64,000 nucleotides of DNA from Leptodactylus fallax (Eukaryota > Chordata > Amphibia > Anura > Leptodactylidae). The notes beneath the pieces were generated by a model that saw only the letters and a program-made list of their open reading frames with translations, made no database searches and was not told where the DNA came from. The position numbers and the translations under genes were made by a program. Positions 1-13,200 of this stretch are shown piece after piece. Position 1 is the first letter of the stretch. The number at the start of each line of letters is the position of its first letter. Location of the stretch: contig CAMRHE010000166.1 in NCBI GenBank assembly GCA_947044405.1, positions 1,737,501 through 1,801,500 of the forward strand. The letters are read 5' to 3'.

Positions 1-1020
<1,020 letters not shown>

Positions 1021-1084
1021 ATGTGCAGCATTATTACAGGTAAGCCTCCTACATTACCTCATAATGCACAGTAGCAAGAACCAG

Positions 1085-2005
1085 TAATCAAAAAGTTTGG
1101 ACACCCCTTTTCTTTCCCACATAGTAGATTTAAGATCTGAAAACTATTAAGGAACACATATGGAGTTCAGTAGTAAGAAAAAAAAAAAAAGTTAAACCAG
1201 AATGTTTTATATTTCAGATTCTTCAAAGTAGCCCCCTTTTGCTTTGATAGCTTTGCATACACTTGGCATTCTCTCAATCAGCTTCATTAGGTGGTCATCT
1301 CACATGGTTTTTCGAATAGTTTTTGAGTTTCCAGAAGTTCTGAATACCTGTTGTCTGCTTTTTTTTTTTTTCCTTCACGCTGCAGTCAAACTCATTCCAA
1401 ATCACCTTAGGCTGGGTGATTATGGAGACAAATTTTATCTGACAGCACTCCACCATTCTCCTTGGTGAAACAACCCTTACACAGCCTGGTGGTATGTTTG
1501 GAGTCATTGTCTCTTTAAAAAAAAAAACTAATTATGTTCCCACTAAGTGCAAATCAATTCATGTCAATTTAGAATACTGTGGTAGCTTAAATGGGAATTT
1601 ATTCAAAATTCAAGTGTCACCAGAAAAGCACACCCATAATCTCCTTCCTACTTCACGCTAGAAACGACACATGTAGAAACCAACCACTTACCTTTTCTGT
1701 GTCTCACAAAGACATGGTTGGAACCAAAAGTCTCAACTGTGAAGCAATTATCATGGCTCTAATTTGAGGTGCTGTTAATCTGTGGCTTCTTGTGGAGGTG
1801 AACGTGGATTATAACTATAGGGCTACTTTATGGAATCTTGCCTCTGCACAGCACAACTGACTGTCTCAAACACGTTATGAAGATGAGAAATTCCACAAAT
1901 TAACGCTTGACAAAGCATATTTATTAAATAAAAACCATTCCAGGTGACTACCTCATGAAACTGATTGAGAGAATTCCAAGAGTGTGCTAATCAGAGCAAA
2001 AGACA
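1085..2005. mobile_element. Decayed Tc1-like transposon remnant
   Basis: The left part (AGTTTGGACACCCC, then TTCTTCAAAGTAGCC and CTTGGCATTCTCTCAATCAG) matches the terminal region of the better preserved Tc1 element at 26154-27780. The right part (GTGACTACCTCATGAAACTG, GAGAATTCCAAGAGTGTG) matches that element's other end. The interior carries only scattered transposase-like traces and several homopolymer runs. No open transposase frame survives. This is an old copy. Confidence 0.65.
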
Positions 2006-2221
2006 ACCAGTCAAGTGATTGACATCCATACATGTTAGACAGCATATAAGGACTCCTGCATTCACAGTAAAGTGCTACTACTTAGTCAGTGGACCCTGTG
2101 ACTTTGGAAATGACTGTCTTACTTTACAGGTTTAAATCTATCCCATTTATCCCTAAACATTAAGCATGTTTCTGAAGAGAAACCAGAGTATACTGTTAGT
2201 GGTACAGTGGTGAGCATGTAA

Positions 2222-2293
2222 GCGTTGGTGGTATAGTGGTGAGCATAGCTGCCTTCCAAGCAGTTGATCCTGGTTTGATTCCTGGCCAATGCA
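2222..2293 (+). tRNA. tRNA-Gly(TCC)-like sequence, probably a pseudogene
   Basis: These 72 bases follow a eukaryotic tRNA-Gly closely: a 7-bp acceptor stem (GCGTTGG with CCAATGC, one G-T wobble), an A-box-like D arm (TATAGTGGTGAGC) and an anticodon loop CTTCCAA giving anticodon TCC. The T arm is damaged. CCTGG pairs with CCTGG only with a central T-T mismatch, and the B box reads GGTTTGATTCC, so the normally invariant C56 is T. No oligo-T terminator follows directly; a T run lies at 2338. A partial copy of the 5' half (AGTGGTACAGTGGTGAGCAT) sits just upstream at about 2198-2217. I infer a tRNA-derived pseudogene. Confidence 0.6.
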
Positions 2294-2892
2294 AATGTTT
2301 CTGAAGAGTCAATCCCCACACTTAAAGTACTCTAGTATTTTTTTTTTTTTTCCCATTTCAATATGTACCTATTCCTCCAATATATAATATTAAGAGACTA
2401 TTACCTTATTTAATTATCACATTCTATCAGAAGAGTCACTGTATTGGTCATGTTAGAATAACATGCCTTTCTGTTCTCTCAAGGAAGTCACTCTCTCAGG
2501 CACCAGACTTTCCTTAATATTTCAAACGGCACGGACTGTAGCACACAGGCTCTATACTGCGGGGACACAAAATCCAAGCTGTAGCTACTGCTGATAAGAT
2601 AGCTCCTGTCACACAGTTATAACAAAGGAGTGCACAGTTCAGGCTCACTGGCTGTATACATGTGGTCTTTCAGATTATATATGAGAATATACAGGGGAAG
2701 GATAACCACACTGTTAATGAGCACCAGCAATGACATGGTCTCTAGCTACCCAGGTGATGGAATTAACAGCACAAAAGAGAAAGTGACATTTAAAACTTTA
2801 GATCGAGTCTAATCAGAAACAGACAGAATAGTGAACTGAACAGTTATGAATGTAATATACATAAATAAATGCAGAATGTGATAGCCGATCAG

Positions 2893-3138
2893 GTGATGCT
2901 AGGTTCACACTAGCATTCGGCTTTCCGTTCTTCGGGTCCACTTGGGGACCCGAAAAATGGAAAACAAACACACTTAAAAAGCGGTTACTCATGGACCCCA
3001 TAGGAAATAATGGGATCCACCAGGTTTCTGCCCGAAACATATGGAGAGTAAAGTCCTGCTTGTAGGACTTTTCTCTCTGCATTTTTAAGCGGGTTTGGGG
3101 ATAGAAACCCTGAACGGAGCTAGTGCGAACCCAGTCTG
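2893..3138. mobile_element. MITE, TAGGTTCACACT family
   Basis: The left end reads TAGGTTCACACTAGC and the right end AGCTAGTGCGAACCCA, near-inverse repeats. The interior contains the palindrome GGGTCCACTTGGGGACCC and a block around CATGGACCCCATAGGAAATAATGGG. A related copy lies at 37108-37312 and a partial one at 5904-6171. There is no coding capacity. This is a short non-autonomous element in the 3' flank of the HSF3 gene. Confidence 0.6.
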
Positions 3139-3883
3139 AGTGGTGCTGGGATTGAGAAAAAAAAAAAATTGCTTCTCTGGACTCCTTGATAATAGTAAAC
3201 GAGTATGCTGACTACATCCAATCCCAAGCTTACACCTTTGGAAGAAATGTTGATTTGGGAAATGCAGAATTTTCCAGGAAGGTGAACAATTTTGGCAGCT
3301 ATAGTAAGCAGTAATATGAGAGGTTTATAACTGGATTGGAAAAACAAAACAAAAACAAAAAACAGACAACCAGTTTCAAATCAAAAACTAAAACGTGCAA
3401 TATGTAAAAATATCATCTAAAATATAAAAACACATTACATTGCATTGTGTCATGGACAGTGCAGTTTACAATAGCAAGAGTAATTGAATACAGCTATTAC
3501 TGTAGGTGGCAGGGTAATGTAATTCCAATTATAGGCAAATTCAAGTGTATTTATTCTAAAGTGCGGAATGAGGGAAAAGAAACATTTTACAATGTGTGCA
3601 AAGGATTACTATTCTGAAACTACAAAAACAACGCAGTATGATAAAGTTGAACCAAATGAGCATGTGTCCTGTCAATATGTATGCATACATAAACAGCTAC
3701 CAGACTGGAATGCTACCTGATAATAGTAAAATTTTCATAAAAACCAATAGAATGCACCCTAAGCAAACACTACCGCAATAACTACTCAGACTCCTAAAAC
3801 TAAAGTCAATGAACAAACTGCCCTGTATAACGGAGGACAGAAGATGTCTCAATATCAAATACTTTCTTAGGCTGAGGCAAAAT

Positions 3884-3957
3884 GTTGCAGAAAAGCCACG
3901 TACTTTGGATCCAAAGCCAAGAGTGGCTTCTAAAGGAATGGGAAAAATAAAGGAAGC
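3884..3957. mobile_element. Fragment of a GGCTAAGGCCCCAC-type palindromic MITE
   Basis: The segment around TTTGGATCCAAAGCCAAGAGTGGCTTCTAAAGG matches the centre of the palindromic MITEs at 34852-35040, 55975-56215 and 61318-61542. Both ends are missing. The next repeat starts directly after it. Confidence 0.5.
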
Positions 3958-3959
3958 CC

Positions 3960-4505
3960 TTTTCATGTATATGCGGTTTTACATACCGCTAGAAAGCTGA
4001 CAGCGCGCTGAATTCAGCGCACTGTCGGCTTTCCCGGTATGTGCCCCGGGTTGGAGATATTGGCGGTGTAAGTTTCACAGTTTACTGTCAGAAAGGCGTT
4101 CCTGACAGTCTAGCTGCGCTGTGAGGAACGCCCTCTCTGACAGTTCTCGTTCATAGACTTGTACTGGGGGGCGTTCCTCACAGCTCAGCGTCATCGCCGG
4201 CCAGTAAGGAATGCCCCCTCTCTCTGTACTCGTCTATAGCGCTGTACTGTCAGAGGGGGCGTTCCTTACTGGCCGGTGATGACGCTGAGCTGTGAGGAAT
4301 GACCCCCCAATACAAGTCTATGAGCTAGAACAGTCAGGGAGGGCGTTCCTCACAGCGCGGCTAGACTGTCAGGAACGCCCTTCTGACAGTGAACAGTGAA
4401 ACTTACACCGCCGATATCTCCAAACCAGGGGCACATACTGGGAAAAAGCTTTCTAGAGGTATGTAAAACCGCATGTACCTGAGGACATGAAAGGTCCTCT
4501 TTAAA
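3960..4505. mobile_element. Snap-back MITE (TTAA/AGAGGACC family), about 540 bp
   Basis: Nearly the whole segment is one inverted repeat centred near 4235. The left arm starts CATGTATATGCGGTTTTACATACCGCTAGAAAG and the right arm ends with its inverse, followed by GGACATGAAAGGTCCTCTTTAA. Internal modules such as GGGGCGTTCCTCACAGCTCAGCGTCATC appear in both orientations. Other family members are at 9191-9759, 18840-19167, 43011-43375 and 47984-48322. The right end meets TTAA; the left terminus is eroded. TTAA ends suggest a piggyBac-type mobiliser (inference). Confidence 0.7.
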
Positions 4506-5109
4506 CTCCTCCCTCCTGGCTTTAGCTCAAAAAACAAAAATGCAGATTTTCCACAATGTGCAGCCTAAACCTTAGGCTAATGCCCAACATGGTGGCAACA
4601 CATAATGGTTCTTCCCTCAGTGCTTTTGACAAAGTTTGCAGTTTTTTTTTTCCTCTGTGGACTTTCTACTTCAATTACACCTATAGGGTTTCCACAGCAT
4701 GGGACCCTAGCCTTAAAGACATTTTTGGCATAGCTGCAGGCTCTATACACTGAGGTCTATATATTAGCTTTAGGAAATTCTGTCTTTTGCTTCCACCTTG
4801 GCTTGCACAACAGGGGCCTTCTGATGGGACACTTACCTATCAGGCATTGACATCTTCGTAAACCATCACTGAATGTACTGTGAAGGGTTTTTAATTTCCT
4901 AATATCCTTTGTATATTAGCCTACTGGTTTTACTGTATTCATACATGTGCAGATGGACAGTAAATAAAAACCCAACACCTCCAAATTCAGCTCTTGGAGA
5001 TAAAGAGTGAAGTCTTTTCTACATTAAAAACATCAGTGAGTCCCTAATACAGTTGCAGGAGCAATGCACTTCACATTTGCATTTCCATAAATCATGGTAA
5101 AATCCCCAT
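4506..5109. other. HSF3 3' flank, no gene seen
   Basis: AT-rich unique-looking sequence between the palindromic MITE and the inferred HSF3 3' end. I see no conserved reading frame, RNA gene or clear repeat. Confidence 0.5.
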
Positions 5110-5115
5110 TTTATT
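5110..5115 (-). promoter_or_regulatory. Candidate polyadenylation signal of HSF3
   Basis: TTTATT on the plus strand is AATAAA on the minus strand, about 220 bases after the HSF3 stop codon. It is the first canonical hexamer I noticed downstream. The cleavage site is not identifiable by eye. Confidence 0.4.
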
Positions 5116-5337
5116 CTCCTCTTAAAACAAAAAATATATGAGACTTTTCCACTTCCCACCATCCAGGGTAACAACAAATAAACTTCCTATTTTTTTTTTT
5201 TTTTTAAAAGAACAAGATACAACAGTAATATCTGCTGACTTATTCCATGACAAGAACTTATTGCAGGAGAATTATGTAAAACAGTTTATAGTTAGGACAC
5301 TCGCAGAGTATATCACCTAACACACAAGAGGTAAAAA

Positions 5338-5636
5338 CTAATCAGTTATTAAAGCGTTTGAGTCTGTGACTTCTAGAAGTTTGTTGACTGGGCTGAGGAC
5401 AAACATGGGTTGAAGCTCATTAGAGCCACTAAGATCTTCTAGCAGCAGGTCTGTTGCTTTGCTGGAGTTATTCGGAACGGTGGTGTTATTCTGGGCTTCT
5501 GAGCTGCAGGGATACATTCCATCTTCTAAGCTCATCATAAAGTCTCCTGGATCTATTGACCTTGCTCCAGCATCGTCTGATGGAACGTCAAAGAGGGACA
5601 GCAAAGGATTCCCCATGTACTGCATCAGCTGCTTGT
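5338..5636 (-). CDS. hsf3: HSF3 exon 12, C-terminal exon with stop codon
   Basis: The acceptor is TTTTGCTTATAG at the high-coordinate end. The frame opens with DKQLMQYMGNPLLSLF, which parallels DKQLIQYTAFPLLAF in HSF2, continues through an acidic stretch (DPGDFMMSLEDG, DLLLEDLSGSNE) and stops at TAG (5338-5340). This is the conserved C-terminal activation region. The exon starts in phase 1 while exon 11 with its best donor ends in phase 0, so the junction is unresolved. The terminal 40 residues do not resemble any HSF I can recall closely. Confidence 0.85.
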
Positions 5637-7211
5637 CTATAAGCAAAAGACAAAATATCATCTAATATTTAACTTATTAAATAAAAAAATAAAAAAATCA
5701 GTATTTACACTTACATCATTTCAATATGGACAGTATGCAGATCTGTTACCAACATGTATGACTAAAGAATCATGGGAACAGGTATACAAATTTGCTAATA
5801 GAAAAAGAAAACCATGTCTCTAAGGCCAACTCTTTGAAGGTAAGCCAATGTCCAACCTTCAAGAAGTCTTATGACACGACTTTCGATATATTTCAAACCA
5901 GTCAGGCTCGGTTCACATCTGTGACATATTCTCCACTGCAGACCTTTGCAGAAATAGCTGAAAATCAGCAGAAAGAAAAGTCCTGCATCTCCATCGCTTT
6001 CAGTTTTGAAATGGCAGACCCTGTTATAGTTACATATATTTTAGCAGTCCAGCTCTACATGTTTGAGTCCTAAGGTAACCACTTTTTTTATGCAGTTAGG
6101 TTTCCGTTTGGGGGGGTCCCCAAGTGGACTCCCTGAACGGAAACCCATGCGCAGATGTGAACCGGACCTAAGTTGTGAAATTCCTGAACAACTCCTTTAA
6201 TGTCCAGCTTGAGTTAGCTGTGTCTCACTCATGAATTTCTTCAAATTAATCAAGACTCCAATTTCTGCCCTATATAAAAGGGACCAGGAGGCAGTGATAT
6301 GTTAGACAAGACCCTTCAATGATCGCCTGCAAAGTCATGAAACTCCAGATCCACTGTTTATACTATCTGTATTGGCAGTGTACACGTTCTCAAGTGTATC
6401 CTATGAAATTCAGAAAAATGTGGAATTAGAAAAACTGCATTTGCGTGATTTTCTTACGGGATTTGTTTTTATGGCGTTCACTGTGCAGCCAAAATGACAT
6501 GTCACCTGTATTCTGTGTGTTGGTACGATTATGGTGAAAAATTTAAAACTTTTTTTTTTTATCATAGATTGTAAGCTCTCGTGAGCAGGGCCCTCACTCT
6601 TATTATTTGATATATTAATTTGTCACATTGTAATGTCAAATATGGTCTATTCATGTACCCTCTGACCTGTAAAGTGCTGTGGAATATGTTGGTGCTATAT
6701 AAAGTTATTATTTATTATGTTATAAAACTTTTAAAAAAAAACCTCAAAAAAAACCCAAACTTCTTAGAATATGGCGACACCAAGAATTTTTTTTTTTTTA
6801 GATTTCCGTATACGAGGCTGCATAAAACATCTTTTTTAGTGGGGCTAGATGCACTGCAGTGCTATTGCCTAATGCAGCCTGTAATACAAGCAATGTAACA
6901 ACAAGCCTGGGAGCCTTCAACAAGCTACCGCCTGTCATGATTCACCCATCTTGTTCCAGAGGATGGTGATTCATGGCAAAATAGCGGCACCCATGCGCCA
7001 TTGGGAAAATGGTGCCTTGGTCAGCTTTGACCGATGCATCAGAAAGGTTCATGCCCTCTAAAAATGCGGGCATTGCCACTGGGTCTACACTTAATAATAC
7101 AGCGGAGACCTGGCGGCCGAACAGCTCCTAAAACTCAAACTCAAACCTTTATTCAAATGATCATCATTGCTCAGCATGGCAGTCTCTCCAGGGTTTTGTT
7201 GTATATCCTAC

Positions 7212-7242
<31 letters not shown>

Positions 7243-10200
7243 AAAAAGGTCATGCATTCGTACAGGTCAAACAAAAAAAATTCAATAGACATATAGCATG
7301 GAAACACTAATCCACCAGCTAATGTACTCACATTGACTATGCTGGCGTTGTTAGCAACATCTGGAATATCTGAGGATGACAAGTCAGGTTTAAACAGCTG
7401 CAAAAAGCAAGTTGAAGAGATAAAACAAGATTTTCCACCTGTTCTGTTTTATGATCTGCACTGGAAAGCAGTATAACTTATGAAATGGCAAATAAACAAA
7501 GCACTGTACAGGACCACCAGACAATACAGTAGTCAACCATTTTCATTTTATAAAATTAGTCTGAGCCCACATATCTTTCCTGCTTTCAAAACAAATTTGG
7601 AATCTCTGGAAGAAAGGTTGTCAAACCAAGCAAGGAGCTATAAAGCAGTTTATAAAATGAACACAAAATCAGGGCTGTGGAAGAAATATACTGACTCCAG
7701 CTTTACAATAAAAATGTTACGTATTGGTAATAACTGCATAAAGCATTAAATGTAGAGTTTACTGCATATTTACTTTCATAGCAGTTTAGGAATGTTTAGA
7801 AATTTGAATCATATAAAGATATGTTACGTTCTAATTAATATACATTATTAATGATGTAAACTATTATACGAGCAGTGCTCAATAAGTTATCTACCTGAAT
7901 ATAAAAACATTTTTTTGAGACAATTGAACTTTCTACTTTTCAATGACTCCAACACACTAATGACACTTAGCCACCAGGGACTGGATGCCTCAGAATACAA
8001 GGAGACTTCTTGCTGCTGCAGGAACCCTGCAGGTTCACATATATCCGTGTATACATATATCTGTATATACTGTCCGTGGTGAGCTCCATGTGGGAGAATA
8101 ACTCCCATCCCATGCATGAGACTGTGATCGCGCTGGGCAGTACTGTCAGTGACCGACTGCTCCACCCTAGGTGTGAGAAGGAGCGCTATCGGAAGTCTTT
8201 CCTCCCCACCGCGGTTAGGCTGTACAACCAACACCGACCTAAGCGGAGATCATTACACACACAGAACAGAAATATCTTTCTGCCTGTTAAATCCCCCCCC
8301 CCCTCCTCTGCTACGTCCTTTCTGTCTGTCTGCTATCAATGTAATGCCTCTCACCTTGGAACATTCCTGTACATGTTGTATTTGTATTTGTATCTGCTTA
8401 TCTTATCTTATCTTTGCTGCTGTAACACACTGAATTTCCCCATTGTGGGACTATTAAAGGACTATTATTATTATTATTATTATCAGTTGCATAATTATCA
8501 GTTTTTTTGTCCCTTAGTCATTACAACTGATGCAAAAATGCATCAGTTGTGAGGCTTTTTTTTTTCCCTACTAATTTCTAAGATCAATTGTCATTACCAT
8601 GACAATGGTCCTCATGGATCATGGTCCATGAGGAATGATGGGCTGCTAAGGCCAATAGAGTAGGGATACACAACTACTATTAGAAAAGGTTCATTGACAG
8701 GGATCCTCCGTCAAGTAAAGATCCAAGCTAAACACGTCCAGTATTTACGGTATTTTTTGGACAAAAAGACTTACCCCAGGTTTAGACAAGAAAAACTAGG
8801 ATTAGGCCAGGGGCGACTAACGTGGCATTATACTGTATGTGAAGGGGTGCTAATGTGGCATACTGTGCAGGGGGCACTAACGTGGCATTACACTGTGTGG
8901 GGGCTAACATGGCATTATATTGTGCAGGGGGCACTAAGGAGCATTATACTGTGGGTGGGGGCATTAAATAGCATTATATTGTGGGGGAGCACTAATGAGA
9001 CGTTTGTGCCCCCACACAGTATAATGTACCCCCCTCCCAACTGTGTAATTCAGCATTAGTGCCCCCAAAACATAAATTAACATTAAGAAGGGCTGAGAGG
9101 AACATTCACCTCCCACCCACTGTCCTCAAGTCCTCATCCCTTACAGTAAACAGCAGCAGGGCCTGTTGCCTGCACAAGACCTCAGCTGTGTTAAAGAGGA
9201 CCTTTCATGTCCTTATGAATATGCAGTTTTACAGGTGCATCTAAATAAATTAGAATATCTTTGAAACTTTTATTTATTTCAGTAATTAAATTAAAAAAGT
9301 AAACTCATATTTTAGATTTTAGATTCTTTACACACAGAGTGTTCTATTTTAAGTGTTTTATTTCAATAAATGTTGATTATGGATTACAGCTAATGAAAAC
9401 CCAAATCTAAGAAAATTAGAATATTGTGAAAAAGTTCAGTATTGTAAATTCAGTGTGTCACCTGCCAAGGTTTCCTAAGCCTTTAAATGGTCCCTCAGTC
9501 TGGTTCAGTAGGACACACAATCATGGAAGACGCTGATTATGGATTGTATTACTGAAATGAATGAACTTTTCAAAGATATTATAATTTACTGAGATGCACC
9601 TGTATATACTATTAGAAAGCAGACAGCACGGCACCGATAATTATGTTCCACCGGGGAACATACCGGGAAAGCTGACAGTGTGCCGAATTCAGCGCACTGT
9701 CGGCTTTCTAGTGGTATATAAAACCGCATATTCATGAGGACATGAAAAGTCCTCTTTAAGGCAGAAGGGATGTTTACCAATTCCTGCTGCCCCCAATGCA
9801 GGGAACAGGGTTTGGAGAGGGACAAAAGGGAAAAAAGGTTTCTCCCACTGCTGACAAAACTTAAGTGCCGGGAGGCAGAGGTCTGGACAGCAGGCGACTC
9901 CCTGCTCCGGTACAGTAATGAAGCCGGTAACTGCCAGCTTCACTACTAGATGAGTTGGGGTTTTGGTCACCGCACCTACAGGAGGAACTGCCGAGCCCAG
10001 GAGAGCAACCCCTTCTCGGGTACAGTAGTGAAGCCTACAATTGCCGGCTTTACTACTGTACATAAACTGCGCAGAACACCAGGTGCTGCCTGAAGATGGA
10101 TGCATCCATCTTCGAGAAGCACCTGGTGTGCATCTGGAGCTGAAGAAATTTTGAGGGAGCTGGATGGAAAAACGCTGCAGGTAGCGTTTTTCCATCCGGC

Positions 10201-13200
10201 CGCTGGCACAGATCCGGCACCAGAACTGATACCTCCTCTTGTGCCAGAAAACTATGGGATACATTCTGACATCAGTTTCCCTCTGGCTCGTGTGCACTAC
10301 ATCGGAGAAAAAACTGATAGCTGTGCCGTACATATGTGAACACACCCTTACTACCTCTTTGACAACATTATTATTAGGAAAATGTAGCCCACGCAGAAAT
10401 TTAGCAGGTTGCGAAAAAGTAATCACTGTGAGCCAAGTCTAGATTGAAGGGTGGATGGTTAAGCTTCATGAAGCTGCATTCCCTGATAGCAGTTTGTTAT
10501 TTGCGAGATTTGTGAACTGGCACATTGTTGTGAAGCAGCAACACACCTGCTGACAACTTCCCACAGTGTTTTCCTTTGCCTCACGTAATGCATTCATTGT
10601 TGAAGCATAGGTGTCTCCAGTAATTGTTTTGTGTGGCATGAATTCTATTAATAAAATACCTTCTGTATCACTAAAAACTGTTATGACCTTTCCAGCTTAA
10701 CTGGAGCACAAAATTTATATGGAGTTGGTGACCTTGGGCTTCCATTATATGGACTCTTGTTTGGTCAGAATCATGGTTGTGGACCCATGTTTCATCACCT
10801 CTAACAATCCAAGAATAGAAGTCTCCTTGATTTTCTCTAAGCATGTATAAATTCTCTTGGCTAAATTGGTGGCGATGAGTTTTTTGCTCACTCGTCAACA
10901 TTTGTGGCATCCACCGGGAACTGACCTTTGACATTATCTAAACATCAAGAATGATACTGGAAACCATGGCAACTAAAATGCCTAATTCATAAGCTATTAC
11001 ACTGACTTTGACCCAATAATCTTCCTTTTGGAAGATCATTGGCCTCCACTTTACGACATTTCTTTACTCTGACGTTGCTTTGACAAGTCACGTTGACCGG
11101 GGTTCATCTTCAGTTGATTCCCCATTTAAACTGCTTGGCCGAAAACTTTACTTGGTGGTAGGAAGTTGCATCACCACCATACACAGCCATTGTCCTTTCA
11201 TAGATTTCTTTAAACTCTATACAAAGTAAGGAAGAAGGCTAATCAGGGAAAGATACTGCAAAACTCTCAATTTCTTTGTAGACTTGCATTCCTGTCACTT
11301 CCAGTGCTTTCATCAGACTGAACTGCTACTGTGTGTGTTGCATGCTAGACATGTCTCAACCTGCACAGACAAGCTCAGCTTTCTAAGACTATGTTCACAT
11401 CAGCGAGAGAGTCGGTGTTAGTGTGAACCTAGCAGAACAATCACAGAACACACTGACGTAGATAACTTATTGAACACCCCTTGTACATGAGCCATAAAGG
11501 AAGCAAGCTGGAGTTGTGGATAAATAGAGGAGTAAGATGTTTGGCTTACTGACTTCACAACCTTGAAATAACTAAAGTGCACACCCTTCTTGGTTTCATT
11601 TGGTAAAACATACAGATTCCTGAAACCTTTCTTTTCTGACGTATTGAAATTATAGGGAGTGTAAGGGGACAAAAACAGGAGATGTTTCTTACAATAAACC
11701 AAGACTGTGGAGTTGGAGATGACAACAATTTTGGGTGGAGTCGAGTTTGGCTTTAAAATAAAATAACTATTTTTAATTGTCTTCTAGAATTTTTAATTAC
11801 ATAGATGTTTAGTTTGTTACATATTTACTTTCTTAGGAATTTAATCAGTAGCTTTACTGCTTCTGACTAAAGCAGGAGTCGGGCTAAGGATAAATGGAGA
11901 AGTCCGAGACGCTGGTTTGGCCTACTGACTCCACAGCCTTGCAATAAACACTGGTATCTGAACTTTATTATAAAAGAAAACTATAGAAAAAAAAAAACAA
12001 AAAAAAAAAACAAAACCTAGCACAAGGATGTTGTGTAAAATATTACAAATTGAATATTTACAGTTGCCAAGACTAGTCTCACCTCATCAATAACATCTGA
12101 CTCTACATTCTTCTTCCGGGACAACATGGTTTGCAGCTCATCCAGACTAGCATCAATGCAACTGAGGAAATCCTGGATTTCATCTCTAAAAATCAGAAGA
12201 CAATATCACCATATCAGTCTATGAGAAACACATTACATCTTGATCTAATGCTGCTGTTCTCAAATGAGTTGTTCCTATGGCTCTGAGGTGTCCTTGCTTT
12301 TAATGCACTGCAAACTGTCATTGCAGACTGGGTGATATTTTGATGTAACGGGTTTCAGTTAAAGGGGTTTTCCTGGATTTACACATTAATGACCTATTGT
12401 ATATCTTAGTATAGGTCATTAATATCAGCTGGTGGGGATCTGACACCTGGCACCTCCAGTGAGGTTGCTGCGGCAGCAGTAGTGACCCTTTACAGTCACA
12501 TTCATCTAATTCAGTTCAGACGCACTCAACTAAAATCAATCAAGTATGGCATCAGATGTCAGACCCCCAATGTACTGATAGTGGTGATCTATCCTAAGGG
12601 TAGGATCATTAGCCTAATCCTGGAAAAACCCTTTAAAAGGGGTACAAGACTTAGAAATACTGCTGTAATGTGTGCGCTTACATAACGCACTAAGAGATTT
12701 ATCCACCCTGAACTCCAGAATTGTCATCAAAAAGGCATAAAAATAGCATCCTTTAGAACTTACTTGGCAAAAATTACCCTCACGATCATTCTCTTGATCC
12801 TTGTAAGTCAGGATCAAGTACATTTTTCAGTTGCAAATCAATCAACCTAAATAATAATCACTGAGTAAAATGGATTTCAAGTGATAAACCTGGTGTAATC
12901 CCATATATACATGTATATCTATAAGAATATATTCATGTGTGGTAATGGTTTTTACCACCATATCTGAACATATCATCCTTTCTTTTCTCCTCTTTTTAAA
13001 CAAAATATCTGAGGTTCACAACTGTGAGGCAGCTATTATAAGAACACAACACATCAGAAATGTCCAAGCTTTTAACACATGATCATTACAAAGATGGCTA
13101 GCTAATAATAGTCGGCCACTTATTAAAGTGTTAAGATTGAGAAGGATATAACATGACTCCCAGGGTGAGAGGAGTGTAGGGGGAGGAAGAGGAGGAGATC

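Larger units (their letters stand above)
5637..7331. other. HSF3 intron 11
   Basis: The intron holds three repeat pieces listed separately (a MITE at 5904-6171, a fragment of the TTAACCCCTTCCCG element, and a SINE tail) plus a 19-base A run at about 7219. I searched the minus strand for a small exon of 3n+1 bases that would repair the exon 11-12 phase and found no convincing candidate. Confidence 0.5.
7869..11483 (-). mobile_element. Mariner element split by later insertions
   Basis: The low end (TA then CGAGCAGTGCTCAATAAGTTATCTAC) and the high end (inverse: TA then CAAGGGGTGTTCAATAAGTTATCTAC) are matching terminal repeats, each next to TA. Minus-strand transposase remnants lie at 10340-10940, and the carboxyl end lies beside the low terminus at about 7880-7985. 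The element was probably about 1.3 kb before gaining the material at about 8000-10345. The transposase has many stops and shifts. It lies in HSF3 intron 10. Confidence 0.7.

Noticed and set aside
2222..2293. A functional tRNA-Gly gene
   Set aside because: The B box lacks the invariant C56, the T stem has a mismatch, and no close terminator follows.
5701..5760. A candidate missing HSF3 exon (TCATACATG... before GTAAGT)
   Set aside because: With the only acceptor nearby it is 47 bases (3n+2), not the 3n+1 needed, and shows no HSF resemblance.
9689..10426. A 245-residue minus-strand open frame
   Set aside because: It crosses the junctions of a palindromic MITE, an unclassified insertion and a mariner remnant, and only the last part resembles a protein (mariner).
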